Shown here: one piece after another, positions 24,903 to 34,531 of the stretch
How positions within the stretch are numbered: the first letter of the stretch is position 1
Layout of the letters: each line of letters opens with the position of its first letter
Assembly: GCA_028554755.1 (NCBI GenBank)
Contig: JAPTOF010000002.1
Span: 9,349,001-9,413,000, forward strand
Direction of reading: 5' to 3'
DNA length: 64,000 nt
Source: Cordia subcordata
Taxonomy: Eukaryota; Streptophyta; Magnoliopsida; Boraginales; Cordiaceae
Notes under the pieces: generated by a model
Database searches by the model: none
Told to the model about the DNA's origin: nothing
The model's input: the letters and a program-made list of their open reading frames with translations, nothing else
Translations under genes and position numbers: made by a program

Positions 24903-25198
24903 AAGCTTCCTGTAGCTCAATCAGATTGAGAGGGGCTGATAAAGAAAAGCAAGTCATGGCAATTATAAGCTTGGGGATCAAGTCAAAGTCGAGCAGTTGC
25001 AGTAATTAGTTAAGCTTAGTTAGGCAGTTAGCTTAGTGGTGTTTAGTTGGTTAGTTAATGAACCTGCTAAGTTGGCAATTATTAACTAACTCTTACTCTA
25101 AAGAGTCTAATCAGCCTATTCATGTATTGCAATCATTTGAGCTGAAATCAATAATAATAAAGGATATCTCTTTTCTCCAATTTGTTCTGGGCACGGAG
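24903..25198 (+). mobile_element. Copia LTR-like tail, second copy
   Basis: Continuation of the copia remnant after the hAT insertion. It includes GAGAGGGGCTGATAAAG and CTAATCAGCCTATTCATG, matching 945-1245. The first eight bases are one arm of the hAT target duplication. Confidence 0.65.
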
Positions 25199-25991
25199 TA
25201 GATCTTTTCATAACATCATTATATTAAAAATAAAATCCTACTATAAACTGCAGACATCATCTGTTCATCTTACTGACCTTGTATTAATAATTCTCGACTG
25301 TTAAACTTCGCTCGTAATAAAATAATGTCATAAGCAAATCTATTCTTGGGTTCATTTAGGTTTCAAAAATGGCACAAGTGTTTATGAATAAGCGAATCCA
25401 CTTTTTCGTAAATGTCTATGATATTTAGTTCTTGACATCATTTTGTGGCGGAATAATTAATTAATTGATCACTTGGTAACTTCATTTTTGTTTTCCTGAT
25501 CACTTGGCAATTTGGTTTGGGGGCGGGCGGAGTGGGGGTTGGGGGTGGTTAGTAGCCGTTATTTAATTGGAAAATAATGCCACACAGCTGCTTGGAAATA
25601 ATGATTCTCTGCAACACAAAAGTATTTTTAAAAACTTATACAAAGAACTATCAGACAAATAACGAAATGGGAAAAAAAAGACATAAAAGGGTTGGTGCCA
25701 ATTTAATAACATCCACCAAATCAGTCACTTTTGCTCATTGTTCCAGTTTTCTTGTAAACCAGAACAATACATTTAAGTCAAGCACAGCAAAAGCACACTA
25801 CCTCAAAATATATATATGATATCATTCATGAACAAGAAAAGTTCTAGTAAAAAAAAAACCAAAATGCGGAAAACTTTTAACGACAGCCCAGAGGAGAAGT
25901 TTATAGGTACTGATCAGTTTACTAGCAGGGATAAGTTTCGAACACAAGAGAACACGACATGAACTACCACAACAGCGCCATTAAAACATTG
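25199..25991. repeat. 3' flank shared by the - strand copies (block C)
   Basis: Matches 1246-2163, including TTGTGGCGGAATAATTAAT and CAGTTTTCTTGTAAACCAGA. A G-rich tract near 25516-25550 is specific to this copy. No gene is present. Confidence 0.7.
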
Positions 25992-27611
25992 CTATATGCG
26001 CGTAGCTGCAATTTGAGCAACCACAGCCTCCCTGTTATGTAGCCATGAAAGTTGTTTCGTAAGCTGAAATATCACAAATCAAGAGGGATCCAATTCAAGA
26101 CATCCACAAAATACTTCCAAGATAGTTCCATTCCTCAATGCCTTTTAGAATTTCCTGGTTGTTTGGATCCAACTTCGAAGCACGAGAAAATGATTTCTAT
26201 GTAATTCTGCATGCACAGTGGTGGAAGTTAGTATAATAATTAGGAGCCATCTTCAGCTAGAAAAGGGATTGCGTACTTTCTGTAGCTTCCATGCTGCCTC
26301 TTCCCGATAGTTTGCCTTTGGTCAGTCAGGCCTCAAGGTAAGACAAACCTGAGCATCAGATAAAGCAGAGTTTCCCAAATTCACAAGGGCATAACACAAA
26401 CTCCTATTAGACAACACTTTCACATCAGATGGATCTGCCATGATTGCCTAAATGTCAAACAAAACATCCAAATTGATATATGGGTATCCAATGACACATA
26501 TCAAATTCATATATTACACTAGATAGATAGATACACATGTATTACACACACACACACACTCTTTGCATAGGTGTGGCCTGTGATTGTTGTTTCAAATTCT
26601 TCTTTGTTTTACAAGCGATAATTAATAAGTCGTTGTTGGAGATATGTATAAATGAATCACATATCTCAGACAATGAATTAGTTAAGATGTTAAGTACTTG
26701 TCAATGAAATTCCTACTTCCTCACAAAGATTGCTACTCTTTACAAAGTCTTGTTTTGTTTCATTTCCCTTGCTCTATTTCACTAGTTTACTTTCTCTATC
26801 AAAGAGAAATCATTTTTCAGGATAGCCATTCAATTCAACATGGTACATCAACAAGTGCAACAATAGACTATGTTTTAAGGACTTGAATTTTCATTAAAAT
26901 AAATTTTTGGACTGTGTGCATCAAAAAGTCCACAGGATCTCAGCATAAACGTTTAGAGGATCACAATAACTTAATTATAATGCGAACAACATCTAAGAGA
27001 CAACTTGAAGCCAGTATTTCCCTGATAGCTTTAACCATATTTAAATTCACTAATGAACTTAGTGAAATGAAGTTCTCATACAAAATAAGGATTAGAAAAT
27101 GCAAATGGAAAAGATTTTGAATATAATAATTCACCAACCGCAAGTTGTTATCGTTTCACTTGCCACAATTTCACACAAAGCAATATAATCATACGGATGC
27201 GAAATACAACTAGAAAGACCTTATATGCGTCCAGTTAGTTGCTCTATGACTTCTAAATTTATACACAACAAGAATTTTAAGGACCAACAAAATAAGCATA
27301 TCTTACGGAAGAGTACCAAAATATTGCACCACAGTGATCTTTTCTTTTGAAGGCATCATCACCTTTCCTTTTTGCTGCATGGAATGTCGTATGTGCAATC
27401 TGATACAACTGGGTATGAATCAAGAAAGAGAAGTATGCGTTAATGCAACACAACCTTCAATATGTAAATTCAAATCATAAAATATAACTAAATTCTAATT
27501 ATTTAAAGAGAGAGAGAGATCATTACTAATCATTTTCGGCAATATGTAGAAAAATTTCTATCACCTCTTCCTATCATTGAAGAGAAGGAATTTCACCATC
27601 TATTAGATATG

Positions 27612-27734
27612 TTTTCTTATTTTTTTCCTACAAACCCCCATGCAAACCCAAGCTCCCATCCCCAACGGAATTCAAACTCAGGTCATCACTCCTAGGGAGG
27701 TAGCTTCAAGCATTTTAGCTACTCCTTAATCCCA
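27612..27734 (-). mobile_element. tRNA-derived SINE in copy C
   Basis: Read on the - strand: GGGATTAAGGAGTAGCTAAA, then CCTAGGAGTGATGACCTGAG, a B-box GAGTTTGAATTC and an A-rich end. It is flanked by CCATCTATTAGATATG (27596-27611) and a diverged CCATTTAATGGATTTATG. The same SINE sits at the equivalent point of copy D. Confidence 0.75.
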
Positions 27735-28309
27735 CCATTTAATGGATTTATGGTCACTAATAGTACTTAAATAATGGAATCTTTTAGTAAATCAATCTTG
27801 TGAATTTGGTCTCACTTCAGTTATGTAAGAGATATGTGCTTAGATTATAATGATTTGGATTCACTATAAAACTACCACGAAGTTTAGCATTTTGGACCAA
27901 TTGAAAAAGACTTTGACGAGGAGAAGCTGATCTCAAACCCAGGGAGATACACTAAGATTGAACTTGGAAATACACATTTCATTAGGCAGTCATTTTCTCT
28001 ACCCTTCTCCATGAGTCCTGAAAAAAGGTTATTGAATGAAGATCAAGGAAAAACTAAAGGTTAATGGTTATTCGAATGCGGGTAAGTGACATACAATCCA
28101 CTCCTAGAAAGAAAGAGTAATAAAAAGGAAAATAATTCGTGAAATAATCAATCCACTCCTGGATAGAAAGAGTAATAAAAAGGAAAATAATTCGTGAAAT
28201 AATATTCTCAATTTAGAACTCGTATATCAGATGAAGTAAACAGGAAAAATGGATAATATGGCAGCCAAGAATATGAATAATTCCCAAAACTAGACGTCAA
28301 GGATATTAC

Positions 28310-28545
28310 GGGTATGTTTGGATTGGCTTTTTTTTTTTCCTTAGTAAAAAATACTTTTTTTTTTCCTGAAAAAATTGTATTAAATTTGCAATAGCTATTT
28401 GATTTGACTTCTAAAAAAGATGAAATTCTGAAAAAAAGCTCAAATACAATTTTTTCAGAAGCCAAAATTTTCAACTTCTAAAAAAACTATTTTCTAAAAG
28501 CTGTTAAAAAAAGTACTTTTGAAAAAAATCAATCCAAACGAGCCC
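28310..28545. mobile_element. 3-bp-TSD MITE, member 3, beside copy C exon 8
   Basis: Ends are GGGTATGTTTGGATTGGC and ...CAATCCAAACGAGCCC, flanked by TAC on both sides (28307-28309 and 28546-28548). Copy D has the empty site at about 41534 (GGATTTTACCTCAATACC), so TAC was duplicated. The insertion lies about ten bases from the 5' splice site after exon 8 and postdates the C/D duplication. Confidence 0.85.
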
Positions 28546-29143
28546 TACGTCAATACCTTCTTATGTGCTTCTTTAGAGGTCACGTATTTCATTAATCCAC
28601 CAATGCTCCAATCAGAAATAGACGGAATTGGTTTATTAACTTGAGGTTTCCTAAGAATGCAGCATCCTCCAATGGAGTCAATCCACTCTGTGGTTAACAC
28701 AAAAAGAAAACCACTCATAAACTTAAATAGGCCAATAAACACGTGCCAATAAACAACCCTTTCTTTCTTGAATTATCAAAAGGAAAATGAATATGGAAAA
28801 AGAAGATTTTACTCCAAAGGAACACATGAATAAAGCCGAGAACAATATGAATAGATATCTTGTTGATTACATTTACTTACTAAATATGAACATGACTCGA
28901 AATTATAGTCTGGGTAATATAATAATAACATGATCCTTTGCTCTCTCTTTTTGTAACGCACTCTCATTTGTTTCTAGAAAACAAGCAATATCATACGACT
29001 AAATCAAATTTAGGGCCGGTTTAATGGAGATGCGATAAGATAATTCAGAAAACAAAATGTAGGTTAACATAATGATACAGCAAAGTATATTCAGAAACTC
29101 ACAGAATCCAAAACATTAGGATTTCTACCACCCAAATAGGTGG

Positions 29144-29478
29144 TAGAAACACAAAGCACCAACAATAAAGCAGGGCTGCTATTATTGATTGAAATTACTG
29201 CAAATATTCATTTCAAAAAAAGGTATAAATTTGTGCCGTCGTCCTCTATAGCCCCCATATCATAATATTTAAATGCATGGTAGCAAGTCCATAGAAATTG
29301 CTTTTCCATTACGTGAAATATAACATTTCAGTCTCCACGGTGAACAACTATTTCCTGTATCTTGAAGAAAGAGATATTGTCGAAAATTATTTCCACTAAA
29401 CTGAAAAAGACAACAACTGAATATCATTCATGGAACGTTGTCTAGCTCACAAAATTAAAAGGAATCATTACCACAGAA
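29144..29478 (-). other. Intronic remnant of copy C
   Basis: This stretch matches the intron between exons 6 and 7 of copy D (about 42330-42600), for example CATCATAATATTTAAATG-like and GTAGAAAGAGAT-like segments. It contains no exon and is cut off by the CACTA element. Confidence 0.6.
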
Positions 29479-31660
29479 CACCAAGAAAAACAATCGCAAG
29501 CGACGTAAAAATGGCGACAGAAAAAATTCGTAGCCATTTGGTGACGGCATAGTGACGATAAATCAAAAAGGAGAAGTTCCGTTGCCACTCTGTCGCCAAA
29601 CTACGTGTCCGTATCCAATTTGTCGTAGAAAACATGGCGACAATAGCGACAGCATAACAACAATAAACCCAAAAGTGGAAAGTTCCGTAGCTAATCCGTT
29701 GCCAATTTACATTTCTGTAGCCAAGCCAATTGGCTATTGATTGGAGACGGGAATATTCATTAAACTTGCTAATGACTATAAATCTTATATATTTTTTTAA
29801 TGAAATCAATTTCAAGGATATAGATACTTATGTTATGTGAAGAAAAATTATATCATGTGAAAACCAAATAATATTAACCCATTCATTGATAGAAAGCCTT
29901 TTTCCTATATTAGTAGTTAGAATAGTCACGTATTCAATCAATATATATTTACGATTAAAATATCAAGCAATTGTAATGTCAAAATATATTATTTTGTACA
30001 AGATTAAGGCTTGAAATTAAGTATACAACAAAAACTAATAGATTGATGTTGATTTAGGTACAAATTTTAATTTTATCTTCTTATGCCGTCGCAAAGCCGT
30101 CGCCAATTGGCTGCGGAATAGTGACAGACGTAAATAGTTTGCACGGATTGGAGACAGAGTTTAGTTTTTATTTTGATTTTTAAATTTTATTTTTAATTTG
30201 GCAAGTTAAAGTTTTATATTTTAAATATTTGAATTTTTAATTCCTTATTTTTTAAATTTTTAATTTTTTAATTTGAACATTTTTCACATATGATTAACAA
30301 TTCTTTAATTAATTAATAAGTAAAATAATAATTTTTATATATAATATATATATTATAAATATTTAAATATTAGTTTTTTTAATTTCATATATAACAAATT
30401 TAAAATTATATCAACAATAAAAACTTTTATTTATGCCTTTTAGGAATTTTTCTATTTATTCCTTTTAGTGTGTATATCATGAGAATCTTTGCTTTCTGTT
30501 AAAATGTGAAATATATCTAATATGATTTATGCTCTATTTGTTATAATCTTATTTTAAGATGTTTATCATATTGAAATAGAAAAAAAAATTATAAATTTGA
30601 GACATTTTATCGCGGATCCTTTAAAGTTTTAAAACAAATCATACTTTAAAGTTTTAAAACAAATCAGGCTGTTGGTGGGCCAAAGAAAGGGCGCTTGTTT
30701 GGTTATGGTGCACGTGGGGTTGTGGAAGCTAGATCGAAACACCAATATAGTCAATTACATCCTTTGTTCACCCAATCAAATGTGGAAAATGCTGTCACTC
30801 GGGCAACTGAAGAACTAAGGCAAGAGTTTAAGCAGGAACAACAACAAATGCAACAGCAGAATATGGAACAAATGCAGAAGATGATAGAGTAGATTGCTGC
30901 ATTACGTGACTTAATCCCTGCACGTCAGCATAATCCATCAGAGTCCTAGGGTGATGACTCTTAAATTGTAGATATTTGCTATATTGTGGACAAACTAGAC
31001 TTTTTTTTTATGTAGTTCTTGAGTAGCTACTCTTATAGATTTAAACTAGACTTTTGTTTATGTAGTTCTTAAGTAATGACTCTTAGAGTTTTAATATGTT
31101 TTTTACATATTAAACTTTAGTTTATGTAATACTATGCCGCAATTTAATTTTCTTAATTATTATGTGCATATTGCAAATTTATGGTTAAACTTGTTGCTTT
31201 TAGGACAAATTTTAAATGTGTAAGATAAAATCAATGATCAATGGTTTAAAAAAAATATTGGTGACGGAATGGCGATGAAAGTAATATTATAGGAGATCAG
31301 CGACAAATGGGCAACGGCAAATATGGAGATGAAATGGCTACGGAACTCGATAGCTACGAAATAGCGACGGAAAGTTGTCAACACTTTGGCGACGAACAAT
31401 AATTTTAATAATAGTGTAAACTGGCGACGGAATTGCGATGGACCTAGGCTACGACAGTGGCGACGGAGATCAAATTAATTAAAAAAAGTAACTGGCGACG
31501 AAAATTTTACTTGGCGATAAAAAATTCGGTCTCCACCTAGCTACGAAACCAAAATGGCTACGAGGCTGATAGCGACGCTACGCTTTCGTCGCCGAAAAGG
31601 GTTTGGCAATAGATTGGCGGCGGATTTGTGCCGTCGCCTGTGGTAATTTTTCTTCTAGTG
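29479..31660 (+). mobile_element. CACTA (En/Spm) element, decayed, non-autonomous
   Basis: The right end reads TTTTTCTTCTAGTG, in reverse CACTAGAAGAAAAATTACC. The left end reads CACCAAGAAAAACAATCGC, one base off CACTA. Both ends are followed inward by dense GCGACGG/TAGCTACG-type subterminal repeats, a CACTA hallmark. The interior is AT-rich and retains part of a transposon gene at 30669-30948. The flanking triplets (GAA and CAC) do not match, so one flank may have been rearranged. It terminates family copy C. Confidence 0.75.
30669..30948 (+). pseudogene. Fragment of an En/Spm-type (Transposase_24-like) protein
   Basis: One frame reads VGGPKKGRLFGYGARGVVEA, then a glutamine-rich coiled stretch (RATEELRQEFKQEQQQMQQQ) ending in a TAG at 30890-30892. 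Similar sequence continues beyond the stop (IAALRDLIPAR). A K-x-G-R-x-x-G-x-G motif followed by a coiled coil is typical of the second protein of plant CACTA elements. Only the C-terminal part is present and the DDE transposase is missing. Confidence 0.6.
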
Positions 31661-32080
31661 CACAAGTAGCATTTTCGCGCAAGCATAAGACAATAAAGGT
31701 ACCAAAATACATTGTTAAGCTCATTTCATTATTTGCTGTCATTTGACGCAAATACTTGGGAAAGAAGTCAAAAACATAACAAATGTCAAGGTGATTGTGG
31801 TATGTTGAGTTAGTATTCTCTCTTGTTTCTAGATTTCCAAAAAGGATGCCCTAGGAAAGAAGTTTTTTTTTTTTCTTCTTTTTATCTTTTTTCTCTTTTT
31901 TTAACATTTGCAAATTGTTTTGATCCTTAAGAGATACTATGACAAACACTGAGGATTTATCTTTTAAACAACATCAAACCAAGCCTTGTTACACTATGAG
32001 GATCAGTTATATAGATCTCATGATGTTACTCATATCAATCAAGAGTTGTCACAAAAATAGTGTCATGAAAATGATTTTAA
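31661..32080 (-). other. Duplicated intron-6-like segment
   Basis: This stretch is a diverged direct repeat of 33015-33320: both contain CGCAAGC(A/G)TAAGACAATAA, AAAACATAACAAATGTCAAGG and TCATATCAATCAA. That segment in turn matches intron 6 of copy E. No exon is present. It appears to be one more rearranged fragment of a family copy. Confidence 0.5.
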
Positions 32081-32675
32081 GCTTTTAGATGAAGTGGTAA
32101 CTTAATATTAGTATCAGAGCCTGGAAGCCAAACGACACAATTACCTTCCTTACCACCACCCATTTAAAAAAATATTAAATTATTTATGTGCAAGCTCTAA
32201 ACAAATTACGCTGCACATGAGGGGGCGTCTTGACACAATAAATAAATAAACCAATATTCTCTCTGTAAGCTTAAACTTTTAGATGAGGTAGTAACTCTAA
32301 CATGGTATCAAAGCTCGGAAGCCAAACAGCACATGTTTGATCCTTACCACCACTCATTTAATTAAATTATCCATGTGCAATTTCTAAACAAATTACGCTG
32401 TATGTGAAGGGATGTGTTAATATAGTAAATTAATAAACCAAAATTCTCTTATACAAGCTTAAGCTTTTAGTTGAGATAGTAATTCTAACATAGTATCATA
32501 GCCTGGAAGCCAAATGGCATAGGTTCGATCCTTACCGCCACCCATTTAAAAATATTAAATTGTCAACGTATAATCTCTAAACAAATTATGCTACAAATGA
32601 GAGGCGTGTTAACACAATAAAAAAATAAATTAATATCTTAAGTTTTTAGATAAGGTGGTAACTCTAACCATCAAG
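32081..32675. repeat. About 190-base tandem repeat, three copies plus a partial
   Basis: Units start near 32081, 32275, 32463 and 32641 (partial). Each contains CTTTTAGAT(G)A(A/G)GT, AGTATCA(G/A)AGC(C/T)(T/C)GGAAGCC, a (G)TT(C/T)GATCCTTACC block, CCCATTTAA and CTCTAAACAAATTA. The third unit has a good Pol III B-box (GGTTCGATCC). Diverged single relatives appear near 52440-52560 and 55590-55700. It looks like a tRNA-derived repeat amplified locally in tandem. Confidence 0.7.
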
Positions 32676-32689
32676 AAGCTAAAACATGC

Positions 32690-33666
32690 ATTAATGCAAC
32701 ACAACCTAGTATATGTAAATTCACATCACAAAAGACGCATAAACCATGGCAATCATTTCTTTTGAATGTATCTTCACCAATAGAGAAAGAGATCGTTACT
32801 AATCATTTCAGCCAATGTTTGGACAGAATAAATGCAAAGAAGAAATATTTGAGATTAGACCACCAAATATTGATTAAGGTGAAATAAACGACTAAAACGC
32901 CTAAAAAAACTATGGCTTTAGGATAAAGGAAACTATCTTCATCCTGCTGTTAACAGAGAAGACACTGAAAACAATTGCTAGAAGCTATCAAGTAAACTCA
33001 TAGATAATAGAAGACATGACGCAATTTTTGTGCAAGCGTAAGACAATAAGGATAACAAAATAAATGTTGTTCAACACATTTGACTCCATGGTAAAAACAT
33101 AACAAATGTCAAGGTAATCGTGGTAGGCTAGACGACGACACACTTTAAATTAAGGATTTATAAAAGGATACAGAAAAGAAGTTATATTACATTATATATT
33201 GTTCTGATCTAATGTAAGAGATTCTATGTCAAACTTTTCTTTCAAATCAAGCCTTAATGCACAGCAGAAGTCAATTATAAGAATTTGACAATGCAGTCAT
33301 ATCAATCAAAAGTTGCAACCAGTGTTAATGTTATATGAATTCATTCACATGAGAAATAATTTTTACGACTCAAAGTTGAAAGTAAGTCATCACATCAGAT
33401 TTGGGTAGCATAATACACATATATGCACTGCCAGAACTAAGAAATAAGCATATATGTTTAGCACATGCACGCATGAGCAAAATGTTTAGCACACAAAAAT
33501 TTTAAAACAAAAAAATAGATTTTTTATTCAAAGGAGGCTTTCGTAACCGAATAATGTATATGACAAAAATTAATCTCGAAACCTCTAAGCCAAGCAAACA
33601 CATAGATAGACCACAAGGAAAGTGGCAGAACAAGATATTTCACGGACCTGAAGATGAAGAAGCCAC
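32690..33666 (-). pseudogene. Copy G: 5' fragment of an ankyrin-TPR gene
   Basis: Exon 1 survives at 33666-33648 and reads GTGGCTTCTTCATCTTCAG then GTCCG. It matches copy A exon 1, but the ATG has become GTG. The next bases match intron 1 of copy A (GCACGCATGAGCAAAATG). Further in, the order is scrambled: an intron-6-like stretch (33015-33400) is followed directly by an intron-8-like stretch (32690-33010, with TATGGCTTTAGGATAAAGG and AACAATTGCTAGAAGC). Exons 2-8 are gone. It could be the displaced 5' end of copy C or a separate copy. Confidence 0.6.
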
Positions 33667-33744
33667 AGCTTTGCAGTACTTCAAAACTGGTTGTTGGAAA
33701 GCTGAGGGGTAGGTCTAGTGAATGCTAGAGAAGAGTTGGTCGTA

Positions 33745-33753
33745 GCTTATATA
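33745..33753 (-). promoter_or_regulatory. TATA box of fragment G
   Basis: The - strand reads GTATATAAGCTACG about 80 bases upstream of the degenerate start, matching the TATA context of copies A, D and E. Confidence 0.5.
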
Positions 33754-33972
33754 CATGTAAAAGCATGTGAAGAACATGGGAATTGAAAAGACAAACCAAA
33801 ACGAACTCCTCTTTGCTTTGCATGTGTAGTAAATTAGTAACCAGTAATCACCAAGTCTTTTGGTTTTCCTCTGCAACTTCCTATATATATTATTACATTA
33901 TAGATATTTTGATTCTTGAATTATTAAATTAAGTTTGTTGGTCTTTAGAACATTATTATTAGGGTTTATTTG

Positions 33973-34531
33973 TGTTGGGAAGATCGAAGACACACGCACC
34001 CACATCGAAGCACAGCGGAAAATACACACAAAGAACACGAAATATTTTTAACGTGGTTCGGCCTCTGCCTACATCCACGATCCCGTCTAGATAAATTCCA
34101 CTATTCAACGTAATGAGATTAGGACTCATATGACTTTTTGCACGGATAGAAAAGTTTAAACCTTCCCTACAAAATTCGTACAATAGTTCTATCCTCAACA
34201 AGAATAGAATGAATGTAAAATATTCTCGATACTCTCAGACTCTCCCTCTCACCCACACCCCCCATGGGATGTAACCCTAAGACACACCAAATACAAGATA
34301 CAAAACCCTCAAACTCTCCCTCTCACCCACACCCTCCATGGTGTGTAGCCCTAAAACACACTAAATATACGATACAAGACCCTTTATTTATAAGAGAGAA
34401 ATTCTTGATTCCCAAGATTTCTCCTTTACTATTTAAGCAGCTTATATTTTGGTAACAAAATTAATACAATTAATTGTCTTCCACAAGTTTTCTAATTTGT
34501 ATGAGCTTAGACTTTAAGTCATAACCCAACA
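33973..34531 (-). mobile_element. Solo LTR with 5-base target duplication
   Basis: The segment begins TGTTGGGAAGATCG and ends ATAACCCAACA, so its ends are inverted (TGTTGGG/CCCAACA). ATTTG flanks it on both sides (33968-33972 and 34532-34536). A TTATAAATAAAGG TATA-like motif on the - strand suggests that orientation, though this is uncertain. Inside, a unit of about 75 bases (ACTCTCCCTCTCACCCACAC ...) is tandemly duplicated at 34235-34385. No internal retroelement genes remain, as expected after LTR-LTR recombination. Confidence 0.85.

Larger units (their letters stand above)
25992..29143 (-). pseudogene. Copy C: 3' half of an ankyrin-TPR gene
   Basis: Exons corresponding to 7-12 of copy B remain: 29143-29103 (relic), 28687-28557, 27408-27307, 26447-26277, 26206-26134 and 26031-25992. 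Exon 7 has lost about 90 internal bases, exon 8 has a 22-base frameshifting deletion, exon 10 has TGG changed to TGA in the WPK motif, and exon 11 has lost its GT donor and carries indels. The first TPR exon is open and reads KRKGDDAFKRKD, with D where copy B has the clamp N. The ankyrin 5' half is gone; family homology stops near 29460 at a CACTA element. Exon 10 (ALVNLGNSALSDAQ) resembles copy D most. Confidence 0.85.

Noticed and set aside
29468..29815. A 115-residue open frame on the - strand
   Set aside because: It lies on the subterminal GCGAC-type repeats of the CACTA element. Its Trp/Tyr/Ala-rich content comes from those repeats.
32081..32675. tRNA genes suggested by GGTTCGATCC-like boxes
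   Set aside because: No cloverleaf could be drawn around the boxes; only Pol III promoter-like motifs are present.
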